Source: Cellulomonas fimi (GTDB lineage: Bacteria > Actinomycetota > Actinomycetes > Actinomycetales > Cellulomonadaceae). From it: a DNA stretch of 64,000 nucleotides. The notes under the pieces were generated by a model. It was not told the origin of the DNA. It saw only the letters and a list, made by a program, of their open reading frames with translations, and ran no database searches. Location of the stretch: assembly GCF_028583725.1 (NCBI RefSeq), contig NZ_CP110680.1:3658001-3722000 (forward strand). The letters are read 5' to 3'. The translations under genes and the position numbers were made by a program. Below are positions 15,802 through 27,842 of the stretch, piece by piece (the first letter of the stretch is position 1; each line of letters opens with the position of its first letter).

Positions 15802-15890
15802 GTCAAGGATCAACCGGAACCGGTGTCAACCATCACCCGGAACCACGTCAGCCCTCAGCCGAACACGAAACGTCCAGCATCAGGCGGAAC
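15802..15890. repeat. Four degenerate 19-base repeats, probable IS terminus
   Basis: Repeats at 15802-15820, 15825-15843, 15847-15864 and 15872-15890 share the pattern GTCAnnnATCAnCCGGAAC and recur every 22-25 bases. They lie immediately upstream of the transposase remnant and so look like serial transposase-binding sites at one end of the decayed element. Confidence 0.65.
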
Positions 15891-15905
15891 TACACAACAC
15901 CGCTG

Positions 15906-15978
15906 TGCGCCTGGGCAGATTCGAACTGCCGACACCCGCTTTAGGAGAGCGGTGCTCTATCCCCTGAGCTACAGGCGC
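15906..15978 (-). tRNA. tRNA-Arg (anticodon CCT)
   Basis: On the reverse strand the sequence folds as a full cloverleaf: acceptor GCGCCTG/CAGGCGC, D-stem GCTC/GAGC, anticodon stem CCGCT/AGCGG with loop CTCCTAA (anticodon CCT), and T-arm GGCAG TTCGAAT CTGCC. Its 3' end points toward the defence island and the IS remnant. No second copy of its 3' end was seen on the far side of the island. Confidence 0.93.
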
Positions 15979-16122
15979 TCGGGCTCGTTGAGCCCGTGCG
16001 TCGTCGGCGGCCCGGGGGCGTGCCGACGCGGTGGTCAGCCTACCGGCACGCCGTCGCGCCGGGTCGTCGGCCCGCCAGGGCGGTGAGGCGGCACCGACCG
16101 GACGACCGTACGGAGACGATGA

Positions 16123-16156
16123 GAGAGGGCGGGCTTCATCGGAAGCCCGCCCTCTC
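16123..16156 (-). terminator. Terminator of the hemicellulase operon
   Basis: A perfect 15-bp stem, GAGAGGGCGGGCTTC against GAAGCCCGCCCTCTC, with loop ATCG. It lies about 70 bases beyond the GH62 stop codon in the direction of transcription. Confidence 0.75.
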
Positions 16157-16227
16157 CGTTTCCACGTCGCCTGGGTGATGCGTCCGTGCCCCTCAGCGAC
16201 CCTAGCGGCGACGCGGTGGTGCGACGG

Positions 16228-17745
16228 TCAGCGCTGCAGCGTCAGCAGGCCCGGCCGGTACGGCAGGAGCCCGTAGTCGCCGCCGGAGGACGGCGAGCGG
16301 CCCTGGTAGAGCAGCTGCAGGTTGCACGGGTCGATGGTGTTGGTCTGGTCCGCGGAGGTGCGGATCAGCTCACCGTGGCTGATGTCGTTGGTCCACGTCG
16401 CACCGCTGTTGGCCTTGCCGGCGAACGGGCGGCTCTCGGTGGCGGCCTGCGGGGTCCAGGTGCCGTTGAGGCTGGTGGCGGTGAACGAGCGGAAGTACCG
16501 GCCGTTCGAACCGATGGCCTCGACGATCATCAGGTAGAGGTTCTGGTCCTTGACCTTGTAGACCTGCGGCGCCTCGAACAGGTTGTTCGTGGTGTCGCTC
16601 ATGACGACGGTCGAGGAGGACCCGAAGGAGCCGGGGAAGTTCCCGATCGGCATCGAAGCACGGTAGATCTTGCCGTTGTCACCGGCGAAGAACAGGTACA
16701 TGTTCTGGCTGTCGCCGATGATCGTCTGGTCGATCGGGCCCGTGCCGGAGCCGGAGATCGAGCCGGAGAACAGGGTCTGCGGCGACGACCAGCCGTTGGC
16801 GTTCGTGGGGTTGCTCGACGTGCGGTAGGAGAACGCCGCGCCGCCCCACTGGTAGGCGAGCACCCAGATGTTCTTGGGCGCGAAGTAGAACAGCGAGGGC
16901 GCGACGGTCCCGGAGGACATGGCGTTCTGCGACGCGGAGCCCAGCTGGGAGAAGTTCGAGACGAGCCCGAAGTTCATCGAGCCCCACGACGTGCCGAAGT
17001 CGTGCGTCGTCGCGTAGACGAGGTGCTGGCCGTTGTACGGCGCGGTCGTGAAGTCCTTCAGCGAGGCCCAGCCGGACCGCGGCTGCGCGAGCGCACCCGT
17101 GGAGGACCAGCGGTAGGTCGACGGGAGGGAGCACTGACCGGTGGGCGGCGGGCTCGTCGGCGGCGGCGTGGTCGGGTTGCCACCGCCGAGGCGCACGAGC
17201 TGCCACTGCTGGTTGGCGCCGTTCCAGTCGGCGTACTGCACGACGGCAGCCCCGTCGGAGCCGGACGCGCCCTGCACCTCGACGGCCTTGCCGCTGTGCC
17301 GGGCGATGAGCTGGATGTACCCGTCGATGTCCTGGATGCTGAACTGCTGGTTGGTCGAGTTCGCGTCGGACCACTGGATGACGGCGGCACCGTCAGCGGT
17401 CGAGCGGTTGGAGATGTCGAGCACCTTGCCCGACAGCTTCGACTTCAGCCGGTAGTAGCCGCCGCCGGAGTCGACGAACTGCCACTGCTGCTGCGAGCCG
17501 TCGTTGCGCGACCACTGCACGATCTTCGCGCCGTCGTTCGTCGCGAGGTTGTAGACGTCGAGCGCCTTGCCGCTGCTGCGGTTGACCAGCACGTACGACG
17601 CGGACGTGTCGATCGACGCCGCTTGCGCGGGCGGTGACGCCGTGACCGCGGCGACCAGGCCGGCGGCGGCGACGGTCACCACCATCAAGCCCGCCTGCAG
17701 GCGTCGTTGCCCGCTCACGGCGAGCGTTCCTTGGGTCGTTCTCAT
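16228..17745 (-). CDS. GH62 alpha-L-arabinofuranosidase with N-terminal CBM13
   Basis: A 505-residue secreted enzyme that removes arabinofuranosyl side groups from arabinoxylan. It has a signal peptide (about residues 1-42, ending SPPAQAA), a ricin-type CBM13 (about 43-188, with the QQWQF, NQQFS and NQQWQL repeats), a Pro/Thr linker, and a GH62 domain starting [18 protein letters not shown] and including [16 protein letters not shown] and [10 protein letters not shown]. The CBM13 is nearly the same as that of the GH43 protein encoded at 19367-21475. It is the last gene of a three-gene operon; the upstream GH10 stop is 73 bases away and a terminator follows. Confidence 0.93.
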   Translation of the reverse strand: MRTTQGTLAVSGQRRLQAGLMVVTVAAAGLVAAVTASPPAQAASIDTSASYVLVNRSSGKALDVYNLATNDGAKIVQWSRNDGSQQQWQFVDSGGGYYRLKSKLSGKVLDISNRSTADGAAVIQWSDANSTNQQFSIQDIDGYIQLIARHSGKAVEVQGASGSDGAAVVQYADWNGANQQWQLVRLGGGNPTTPPPTSPPPTGQCSLPSTYRWSSTGALAQPRSGWASLKDFTTAPYNGQHLVYATTHDFGTSWGSMNFGLVSNFSQLGSASQNAMSSGTVAPSLFYFAPKNIWVLAYQWGGAAFSYRTSSNPTNANGWSSPQTLFSGSISGSGTGPIDQTIIGDSQNMYLFFAGDNGKIYRASMPIGNFPGSFGSSSTVVMSDTTNNLFEAPQVYKVKDQNLYLMIVEAIGSNGRYFRSFTATSLNGTWTPQAATESRPFAGKANSGATWTNDISHGELIRTSADQTNTIDPCNLQLLYQGRSPSSGGDYGLLPYRPGLLTLQR

Positions 17746-17818
17746 GTGTGTCCCACTCCTTCGGGGGTCTCGGGGGTGGGGCGCCCGGTCGGCACCCCAC
17801 CCCGGTGAGAGGTGTCGG

Positions 17819-19366
<1,548 letters not shown>

Positions 19367-21475
19367 TCAGGGCGTGGTGAGGTCGAAGCTGCGGACCGTG
19401 ACGGCTCCGCCGAGGGCTCGGGTGGCGTAGTTGAAGATCCCGAACCGGTAGCCCATGAAGAACTCCCACGAGTTGTTCAGGGTGAACGAGGGCCCGAGCG
19501 GGACGAAGCTCGTCCCGTCGGTGCTGTAGGAGAAGGTCGCCGTCCGGCCGGAGCCGGGGCGGATGTCGGCCTTGGCGCGCAGCCAGATCCGCCCGCCGCT
19601 GACGGTGGCCCCGGCCCGTTCGACGCCCGTGCCCGTGGTCGCCCACGAGCCGTTCATCGTGAGCCCGTCGGTCATCACGACGCGCGTCTGGCCGTTGTTT
19701 TTGACCACGCCGATCCAGGCCGACGACTGCCGCAGCATCGCCAGGCCCGACCGGTCGCCGTCGGCCATCTGCGAGTAGTCGAGCTCGATGGTCGCCGTCG
19801 ACGTCGGCCCCTGGATGCGGTGCGTCAGCGTGTTGCGGGCGTTGTAGAGGTCGTTCGTGACGGTGGCCGTCTGGAGCCGCAGGCCGTTGTTCACGCTGAA
19901 CCGGCTGGTGTCGGGGTTGTGGTTCCACTCCCACCGGTGCCCGAGCGTCGGGCCGGTGAACGTGTCCCGGCCGATCATCGACGCGACCGTCTTGGTCGTC
20001 GAGATCCGGGGCTTGTCGTACGTCGTGCCCCACCGGCCGTTCACCGTCTGCACCGACGGCCACCCGTCGGCGCTCCACGTCAGCGGCGCGAGCGTCGGGA
20101 CGCGGCCGCCCGGGTACGCGTCGGTGAACGCCATGTACCACCAGTCGCCCGCCTGCGTCTGGACGATGCCGCCCTGGTGCGGCACTCCCCCACCCGAGAT
20201 CGGGCCCGGCAGGTCGAGCAGCACCTGGCGCATCTCGTACGGCCCGAACGGCGACGAGGACCGCAGCACGTACTGGCCGTTCGCCGGCCGCGTCAGCCAG
20301 ATGTAGTAGTAGCCGTTCCGCTTGTAGAAGCGCGCACCCTCGAGTGTCCCGACGCTCGACGGCGTCTGGAACACCTGCTGCGCCCGCACCTGCGCGGTGC
20401 CGTCGGCGTTGAGCTGCGCGACGCTGATCGTGCCGTTGCCGTACGCGACGTACATCGTGTCGTTGTCGTCGACCAGCAGGCCCGCGTCGTAGTAGCAGCC
20501 GTTGATCCGCGCTTTCTTGGTCCACGTCGCGTCGACCGCGGGCGCCGTGTAGACGTACGTGCGGTTGAACTCCGTGCAGCCGAGCCAGTAGTAGGTGCTG
20601 TTGCTCGGGCGGTAGGTCAGCGCGGACGCCCAGATGCCCTTGACGTACTTGCGGCCGCCGTTGAGGTCGTAGCCGCTGTCGTCGAAGTCGAGGCGCGGGA
20701 CCGAGTGGCCGGCGTACTCCCAGTTCACGAGGTCGTACGAGCGCAGGATCGGAGCGCCCGGCGAGTAGTGCATCGTCGACGCCGAGTAGTAGTAGGCGTC
20801 GCCGACGCGGATGATGTCGCCGTCGGCGAAGTCCTGCCAGACGACGGGGTTGGTGAACGTGCCGGTGGTGGGCGGCGGGGTCGTCGTGCCGCCGAGCTTG
20901 ACGAGCTGCCACTGCTGGTTGGCGCCGTTCCAGTCCGCGTACTGCACGACGGCCGCGCCGTCAGCGGTCGACGCCCCCTGCACCTCGACGGCCTTGCCGC
21001 TGTGCCGGGCGATGAGCTGGATGTACCCGTCGACGTCCTGGACGCTGAACTGCTGGTTCGTGGAGTTCGCGTCGGACCACTGGATGACGGCCGCGCCGTC
21101 GGCGGTGGACCGGCCGTTGATGTCGAGGACCTTGCCGGAGAGCTTCGACTTGAGCCGGTAGTAGCCGCCACCCGAGTCGACGAACTGCCACTGCTGCTGC
21201 GCGCCGTCGTTGCGCGACCACTGCACGATCTTGGCGCCGTCGTTCGTCGCCAGGTTGTAGACGTCGAGCGCCTTGCCGCTGCCGCGGTTGACCAGCACGT
21301 ACGACGCAGTGGTGTCGATCGACGCGGCCTGCGCGGGGGGCGACGCGGTCGCCGCGAGCGCGGCCGTGACGGCCAGCGTCAGGACGAGCGCGCCGGCCCA
21401 GGTGCGCCGTCGGCGGGGTGCTGTTCTCCGGGTCGAACCGCTTCGCTCACGAAAGTCGACATCGTCGTCGCTCAT
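19367..21475 (-). CDS. GH43 beta-xylosidase/arabinofuranosidase with N-terminal CBM13
   Basis: A 702-residue secreted enzyme: signal peptide (about 1-50, TASPPAQAA), CBM13 (about 51-197), Thr/Pro linker, GH43 five-bladed domain (about 205-500) and a C-terminal concanavalin-like beta-xylosidase domain (about 510-702). GH43 signatures: FADGDIIRVGDAYYYSAS, with the catalytic-base Asp near residue 218, and TLEGARFYKRNGYYY with the probable acid Glu. It should release xylose or arabinose from xylan side chains or oligomers. First gene of the GH43-GH10-GH62 operon, with a LacI-type palindrome 43 bases upstream of its start codon. Confidence 0.93.
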   Translation of the reverse strand: MSDDDVDFRERSGSTRRTAPRRRRTWAGALVLTLAVTAALAATASPPAQAASIDTTASYVLVNRGSGKALDVYNLATNDGAKIVQWSRNDGAQQQWQFVDSGGGYYRLKSKLSGKVLDINGRSTADGAAVIQWSDANSTNQQFSVQDVDGYIQLIARHSGKAVEVQGASTADGAAVVQYADWNGANQQWQLVKLGGTTTPPPTTGTFTNPVVWQDFADGDIIRVGDAYYYSASTMHYSPGAPILRSYDLVNWEYAGHSVPRLDFDDSGYDLNGGRKYVKGIWASALTYRPSNSTYYWLGCTEFNRTYVYTAPAVDATWTKKARINGCYYDAGLLVDDNDTMYVAYGNGTISVAQLNADGTAQVRAQQVFQTPSSVGTLEGARFYKRNGYYYIWLTRPANGQYVLRSSSPFGPYEMRQVLLDLPGPISGGGVPHQGGIVQTQAGDWWYMAFTDAYPGGRVPTLAPLTWSADGWPSVQTVNGRWGTTYDKPRISTTKTVASMIGRDTFTGPTLGHRWEWNHNPDTSRFSVNNGLRLQTATVTNDLYNARNTLTHRIQGPTSTATIELDYSQMADGDRSGLAMLRQSSAWIGVVKNNGQTRVVMTDGLTMNGSWATTGTGVERAGATVSGGRIWLRAKADIRPGSGRTATFSYSTDGTSFVPLGPSFTLNNSWEFFMGYRFGIFNYATRALGGAVTVRSFDLTTP

Positions 21476-21517
21476 CGCCGTCTCCAGGTGCGGGTGTGAG
21501 GGCTGACGCCTCGCCGT

Positions 21518-21533
21518 GTGTTAGCGCTAACAC
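21518..21533. promoter_or_regulatory. LacI-family operator upstream of the hemicellulase operon
   Basis: GTGTTAGCGCTAACAC is a perfect 16-base palindrome with the central CG typical of LacI-family sites. It sits 43 bases before the GH43 start codon, where a repressor would block the operon promoter. The cognate regulator is not in the window. Confidence 0.7.
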
Positions 21534-21721
21534 GGCAGGACGCGGACACTCTGGCACGGAGCAGGGCGGATCGGACCGGGTGCAAAACGATTCGGAAGGG
21601 GCCAGTTCTTCACCGGTGAAGGGACCGGACCGTTTCGGCGGTGTCGCGACGGCGGCGCGGGGACGCGTCGAAGCGCACCGTCACCCTCGATCGGGTGACC
21701 GCCGAGGACCTGAGCCTCGGG

Positions 21722-22078
21722 TCAGCTCACGCAGAGGCAGAACGGATGACCCGCCGGGTCCAGGAACACGCGGAACGTCTCCCCCGGCTGGTGCTCGGCC
21801 TTCGTCGCCCCCAGCGCGAGCACCTCGGGCTCGGCGGCGTCGAGGTCGCGGACCATGACGTCCAGGTGCATCTGCTGCGGCACGTCCTGACCCGGCCACC
21901 GGGGCGGCGTGTACGGGTCGACGCGCTGGAACGAGATGCACTGCGTGTCGCCCTCGCGGATCTCCGCCCAGCCCTCGTCGCCGGACACCTCCCATCCCAG
22001 GAGCTCCCCGTAGAACCGCGCGAGCGCCGGCGGGTCGGGGCAGTCGATGACGAGACCGGGGTATCGGGCGATGGCCAT
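21722..22078 (-). CDS. VOC (glyoxalase/bleomycin-resistance fold) family protein
   Basis: A 118-residue single-repeat vicinal-oxygen-chelate protein. The pattern LVIDCPDPPALARFYGELLGWEV, then MHLDVMVRDLDAAEPEVLALGA and FRVFLDPAGHPFCLC, is that of the glyoxalase-like domain proteins common in Actinobacteria. The substrate is unknown. TAGCGT lies seven bases upstream of the ATG, so the transcript is probably leaderless. It is divergent from another VOC gene 96 bases away; the two do not look like close paralogues. Confidence 0.85.
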   Translation of the reverse strand: MAIARYPGLVIDCPDPPALARFYGELLGWEVSGDEGWAEIREGDTQCISFQRVDPYTPPRWPGQDVPQQMHLDVMVRDLDAAEPEVLALGATKAEHQPGETFRVFLDPAGHPFCLCVS

Positions 22079-22174
22079 GCGGCGGACGCTACGCCGGGCC
22101 ACCGACATGCCTGCGGCTCGGCAGCGGCCACGGCGCACAGCACTCGTGTCGGGGGCATCGGCCAAGGTGCGCGC

Positions 22175-22522
22175 ATGACGTCGATCGCCTCTGCCTTCGT
22201 CCCCGTGCACGACCCGGTGGCCGCCGCCGACTGGTACCGCGAGCACCTCGGCCTGACCGTGGAGTCGGCGTCCTCGTTCTCGGCAGTCCTCACCGACGGC
22301 TCCCGCCGCGTGACGCTGATGGGACCGCGCAGCGGCATCGCTGCGACGCCCGGCCTGCCCTGGGCCTCCGCCAGCTACCGCGTCGACGACGTCGCGAGAA
22401 CGGCCGCGGCCCTCCGCGAGCGCGGACTCGACGTGAGCGACGTCGCGGGCGACCCGTCCGTCTGCCTCTTCGTCACCACCCGCGACCTCGACGGCAACGT
22501 CGTGCTCCTCGTCGACCGCTGA
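22175..22522 (+). CDS. VOC family protein
   Basis: A 115-residue VOC-fold protein opening AFVPVHDPVAAADWYREHLGL and ending VTTRDLDGNVVLLVDR, with the beta-alpha-beta-beta-beta pattern of glyoxalase-like proteins. The reaction is unknown. The ATG at 22175 has a CAAGGT hexamer six bases upstream and no Shine-Dalgarno, which is compatible with a leaderless start. It is divergent from the VOC gene at 21722-22078. Confidence 0.82.
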   Translation: MTSIASAFVPVHDPVAAADWYREHLGLTVESASSFSAVLTDGSRRVTLMGPRSGIAATPGLPWASASYRVDDVARTAAALRERGLDVSDVAGDPSVCLFVTTRDLDGNVVLLVDR

Positions 22523-22669
22523 CCGCTCGTCGCTCACGAGCGACTGTGGCGATCAACGACGGGCCGGTCGACGGGGCCTGGGCCAGCACAGGTGGGTCGC
22601 GGTCCGCGGTTGTCCACAGATTCGAGCGAGCATCACCACCGCATGTCCGGTTTCGGTAGTTTCGCGCCC

Positions 22670-23269
22670 ATGCTTCGACGACGAACTGCGCAGGGGGCGT
22701 TCGCCATCGCACTGCTGGCCCTTGGGCCAGCCCTGACGGCCTGCGCCCCGGATGACGATCCCGCCCGGCCGACACCGACCGCGGACGACCCTGAAACGTC
22801 CACTTCCTCACCTGTTGTCCACCCCATCGTCCGACCGACTCCTGACGAGGCGATGAAGACACCCGACGAAGCGGGAGCCGCGGCGGCTGCCGAGTACTTC
22901 GTGCAGCTATACGACTACTCGTTCGCTTCGGGCAACCTCGAGCCATGGAACGCCTTGGCGGGCGAGACGTGTGACTTCTGCCGAGACATCGCGGCCGACG
23001 TGGCAGAGATCGGTCAGAGCGGGAACCGCACGCTGAACGAGCCGACGTCGATCGTCACGTCCAGGGTCTGGATGATCGAGCCGGCGAAGTGGTTCGGAGC
23101 GGACCTGATCGTCCGAGAGGCCCCTTCCACTCAGGTCGACGCCACAGGGGCGACCGTGGCGACCGACGACGGCGGCGAGTTCCGTCTGGCGCTGGCGCTG
23201 AGCTGGGCTGACGGGTGGACAGTAGACGAGGTTGACGTCCTCGATCCTGACGAAACCCCCCAGTGGTGA
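22670..23269 (+). CDS. DUF6318-type lipoprotein
   Basis: A 199-residue lipoprotein with a signal peptide and lipobox LTAC (Cys25), a Thr/Pro-rich spacer and a domain with AAAAEYFVQLYDYSFASGNLEPW and a CDFC pair, the pattern of the actinobacterial DUF6318 family. The function is unknown; it should be anchored on the outer face of the membrane. I chose the ATG at 22670 because the hydrophobic signal follows directly and TAGTTT lies seven bases upstream (leaderless geometry). Its TGA overlaps the ATG of the next gene (TGATG), so the two are coupled. Confidence 0.75.
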   Translation: MLRRRTAQGAFAIALLALGPALTACAPDDDPARPTPTADDPETSTSSPVVHPIVRPTPDEAMKTPDEAGAAAAAEYFVQLYDYSFASGNLEPWNALAGETCDFCRDIAADVAEIGQSGNRTLNEPTSIVTSRVWMIEPAKWFGADLIVREAPSTQVDATGATVATDDGGEFRLALALSWADGWTVDEVDVLDPDETPQW

Positions 23270-24162
23270 TGGGACTCGTCGCCCCGGCTCTTGTTGTTCT
23301 CACCGCCTTGACGGTCGGCGCGCCGGCTCCCACACCCGCGGCACCGCCAAAGCAGGGACTGGCGGGCCACCGGGCCAATGCGGCAGGCGGCGAGGTGTTC
23401 GAGCTGTGGGGCAGTGAGGCGCGAGAAGCGGCGAGCCGAGCGCGGGCGCAGTACGTGGACGGCGCTCCGACTCGTCAACCGGAGTTCAGGCGGGCGGCCG
23501 CGTGTCGCGAAGCGGCGGGTCGGTGGGTGATGGGGAACGAAGATGGCTCGTGCCCGACGGGCATCGACGAAGCCATGACCATCGACTGCCAAGGTGAACA
23601 GTTCCAGCAGCCGCTGTGGCGGAGGCTCCCCGCCGGAGTGGCCGAATGGACGCCGTGGCAGCAGATCGACGCTGGTGGGTGCGGCGAGATCCTGCCCGTG
23701 TTCACCGTCGAGGACTTCCGGCGGCTGCCGTTGGCTCCGCCGGTGCTGATATTGCAGCCGGACCGGGGGTGGGTGCTGGTGAACAAGGAGACGATCGTCC
23801 GGACCGAGCGGGTCGAGCAGACGTTCCAGACGAACCTCGCCGGGTACGACGTCGAGGTCGTCGCGAGTCCCGAGCGGTTCCACTACGACTTCGGTGACGG
23901 CTCCGACCTGTGGACCCGGTCGGCCGGCCACCCGTACCCCGATCACGACACGTTCCGCGTCTACGAGACGACGGGCACGTACGCGGTGACCCTCACGACC
24001 GAGTGGTCGGGCCGCTACCGGATCGCGGGTGACGAGGCCTGGTACCCCGTCACCGGCACGGCACAGACGTCGACGACGAGCGCACCGTTCGAGGTCGTCG
24101 AACGCAGGTCACGCCTGGTCGACGACCTCTGCACCGACGTCCCCAAGCCCGACGACTGCTGA
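23269..24162 (+). CDS. Secreted PKD-domain protein
   Basis: A 297-residue protein with an N-terminal signal (MGLVAPALVVLTALTVGAPA) and a PKD domain at about residues 203-255, shown by YDFGDGSDLWTRSAG, then HDTFRVYETTGTYAVTLTTEW. The region before it contains six Cys and is unlike any family I know. The protein has no transmembrane anchor at the C-terminus and ends with an acidic Cys-containing tail. It follows the DUF6318 lipoprotein gene with a TGATG overlap; such pairs suggest an exported partner complex at the cell surface. The role is unknown. Confidence 0.75.
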   Translation: MGLVAPALVVLTALTVGAPAPTPAAPPKQGLAGHRANAAGGEVFELWGSEAREAASRARAQYVDGAPTRQPEFRRAAACREAAGRWVMGNEDGSCPTGIDEAMTIDCQGEQFQQPLWRRLPAGVAEWTPWQQIDAGGCGEILPVFTVEDFRRLPLAPPVLILQPDRGWVLVNKETIVRTERVEQTFQTNLAGYDVEVVASPERFHYDFGDGSDLWTRSAGHPYPDHDTFRVYETTGTYAVTLTTEWSGRYRIAGDEAWYPVTGTAQTSTTSAPFEVVERRSRLVDDLCTDVPKPDDC

Positions 24163-24352
24163 CGTGGAAGCGGTGTTGCGTCAGGCGCGACAGATCTCCC
24201 ACACCGTGGCGGGGCCGCTGCCGGCCGTCGCTCGGTGGGGCCCGTCGGGCGCGCCGGCGGCCGCGCGGCGGACGGCCGGTCGGCTGACGCGCCGAGGGCC
24301 GGGCGGTCGAGCGGCCGACCGGTCCAGGCACGGGCGATCCCGGGGACGACGA

Positions 24353-24389
24353 GGCCCCGGACCCGAGGAGAGTGGAGGGGTCCGGGGCC
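24353..24389 (-). terminator. Terminator after the chitinase gene
   Basis: A 12-bp perfect stem, GGCCCCGGACCC against GGGTCCGGGGCC, around a 13-base loop. It lies 22 bases beyond the chitinase stop codon on the reverse strand. Confidence 0.65.
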
Positions 24390-24410
24390 GCGTCGCCGCG
24401 CCGGCGCGCG

Positions 24411-26060
<1,650 letters not shown>

Positions 26061-26128
26061 CTGGCCTCCTGGGGGGAGTGGTGGAACCTGGCGATTTGTA
26101 AAGATCACTCACTAATGGTTCACTTGCG

Positions 26129-26158
26129 ACAGTAGCGACGGCCCGGAAGGGCGGTCAA
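26129..26158 (-). promoter_or_regulatory. Predicted chitinase promoter
   Basis: On the reverse strand TTGACC (26158-26153) and TACTGT (26134-26129) are 18 bases apart, giving a start site near 26122 and a leader of about 60 bases. The leader is unusually AT-rich for this genome and contains repeated GTGA/TCAC words that may bind a regulator. No DasR-like site was recognised. Confidence 0.5.
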
Positions 26159-26482
26159 CGACGCCGCGTGCGCCCCGACGCCCCGGCGGATGCCCCGCCG
26201 CAGCGGCGGGAGTGCAGGTCAACCGCTTGTGGACGACTGCGTTGACGCTGGTCACAGGCGCTGAGACCGCTCCCACGGACACGTGTCACCCAGGATCGGG
26301 CAAGCGGTTGCGCGGCTGCTCCACACAGGCGAATTGATCACTCGAACGAGTGAGCGCACCGCCACTCGTTCGTGTGGGTGGTCGGTCGTAGCGTCGTCGT
26401 CGAGCCCGCGACACCCCGCCGGTCCAGCACCGGTGGAGTCGAGGCCCGACGACCGGACGACGACGGACGTGAGGGGGCGACC

Positions 26483-27322
26483 GTGCAGCGCACCTATCCC
26501 GCAGGCGTGACGTCCTGGGTGGACGTCGAGCAGGACGACGTGGAGGCAGCCACTCGCTTCTACGGCGCCGTCCTCGGCTGGACGTTCCACGACGCGACGC
26601 CACCCGGCACACCCGTCCGCTACGTCATCGCGCAGGTCGACGGGCAGGACGCGGCCGGCATCGGCGGACCGGCGACACCGACGGGCACCCCGTCGACCGA
26701 CCCGTCGTGGCAGACGTACGTCGCGGTCGACGACGTCGCCGCGGCCCTCGCGCGGGTCGAGGCGGCGGGTGGCACCGTCACCACCGGCCCCACCGTCGCC
26801 GGCGAGGGCGGCACGTGGGCCGCGTTCACCGACCGCCAGGGCGCGGGGCTGCGGCTGTGGCAGGCGCATCGCCGGCTCGGCGCGCAGATCACCAACGCCC
26901 CGGGCACCTGGAACTTCAGCGACCTGCACACCCCCGACGCCGAGGACGCGCGCGACCTGTACACCCGCGCCTTCGGGTGGGAGTTCAGCGACCTCGGCTT
27001 CGGCACGATGGTCCGCGTGCCCGGCTAAGGCGACCACCTCGCCGCGACCGTCGACCCCGGCATCCACGAGCGGCAGGACGAGGTCTCCGCGCCCGCCGGG
27101 TTCGCCGACGCGATCGGCTGGCTCGTCCCGGCAGCACCCCACGACCCGCCGCACTGGCACGTCACGTTCGCCGTCGCCGACCGCGACGCCACGGCGGACC
27201 TCGTCGTGCGCCACGGCGGAACCGTGCTCGGCACCGACGACTCCGCGTGGACCCGCACCGTGACGGTCCGTGACCCGCAGGGTGCGGTGTTCACCGCGAG
27301 CCAGTTCACGCCGCCGGCATGA
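26483..27322 (+). pseudogene. Two-domain VOC protein interrupted by an in-frame UAA
   Basis: A VOC protein of two glyoxalase-like repeats. The first part reads from GTG 26483 through YPAGVTSWVDVEQDDVEAA and the start of the second repeat (FSDLHTPDAEDARDLYTRAF) to PG, then hits TAA at 27026-27028. Reading continues in the same frame as GDHLAATVDPGIHERQ and on to TGA at 27320-27322 with normal family sequence. A single change from a Tyr codon (TAC or TAT) explains the stop. The N-terminal 181 residues alone lack most of the second domain and may be non-functional. TAA is rare in this genome. Either a recent loss or a sequencing error. Confidence 0.75.
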
Positions 27323-27380
27323 CGGGCCGCACGCCGGACGCCGCTCCCCCGGCCGGCGACCGTCGTGCCAGGCTGACGCC

Positions 27381-27743
27381 GTGACGACGTCGGACGAGCG
27401 CGAGATCGCCGAGCTCACGCGCCTGGTGCGGGAGTTCTCCACCGAGCGGGACTGGCAGCAGTTCCACGACCCGAAGTCCGTGATCCTCGCGCTCGTCGGC
27501 GAGGTCGGCGAGCTCGCGGAGCTGTTCCAGTGGGTCCGCGCCGACGACGCCGTCGCGACCTTCGCCGTCCCCGAGCGCAAGGCCCGCGCGGGCGAGGAGA
27601 TGGCGGACGTCCTCATCTACCTCGTGTGCCTCGCCGACGTGCTCGGCGTCGACCTGGGCGCCGCCGCGCGCGCGAAGCTCGCCGCGTCGCACGTGCGCTT
27701 CGCGGCCGACGAGGTCCGCGGTCGCGCGCCCGACAAGCCGTGA
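27381..27743 (+). CDS. MazG-like nucleotide pyrophosphohydrolase
   Basis: A 120-residue all-alpha NTP pyrophosphatase of the MazG/dCTPase type. The acidic motifs GEVGELAELFQW and EEMADVLIYLVCLAD give the ExxE...ExxD metal-binding set typical of the family (as in human DCTPP1 and RS21-C6). It probably hydrolyses non-canonical or modified dNTPs, cleaning the nucleotide pool. The start is GTG at 27381 with a CAGGCT hexamer six bases upstream and no Shine-Dalgarno, consistent with a leaderless mRNA. It stands alone. Confidence 0.88.
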   Translation: MTTSDEREIAELTRLVREFSTERDWQQFHDPKSVILALVGEVGELAELFQWVRADDAVATFAVPERKARAGEEMADVLIYLVCLADVLGVDLGAAARAKLAASHVRFAADEVRGRAPDKP

Positions 27744-27842
27744 CGAGGGCCGGCAGCGGCGCGGCGTCGGCCTGCCGAGCGTGACCGGCCCGCGCACCGC
27801 TCTCGGCGCGCGCCCGACAGCCGCCGCCACCACACTCGACGC

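Noticed and set aside
15703..15890. Active insertion sequence
   Set aside because: Only a 26-codon transposase start and one end remain; the catalytic domain is missing.
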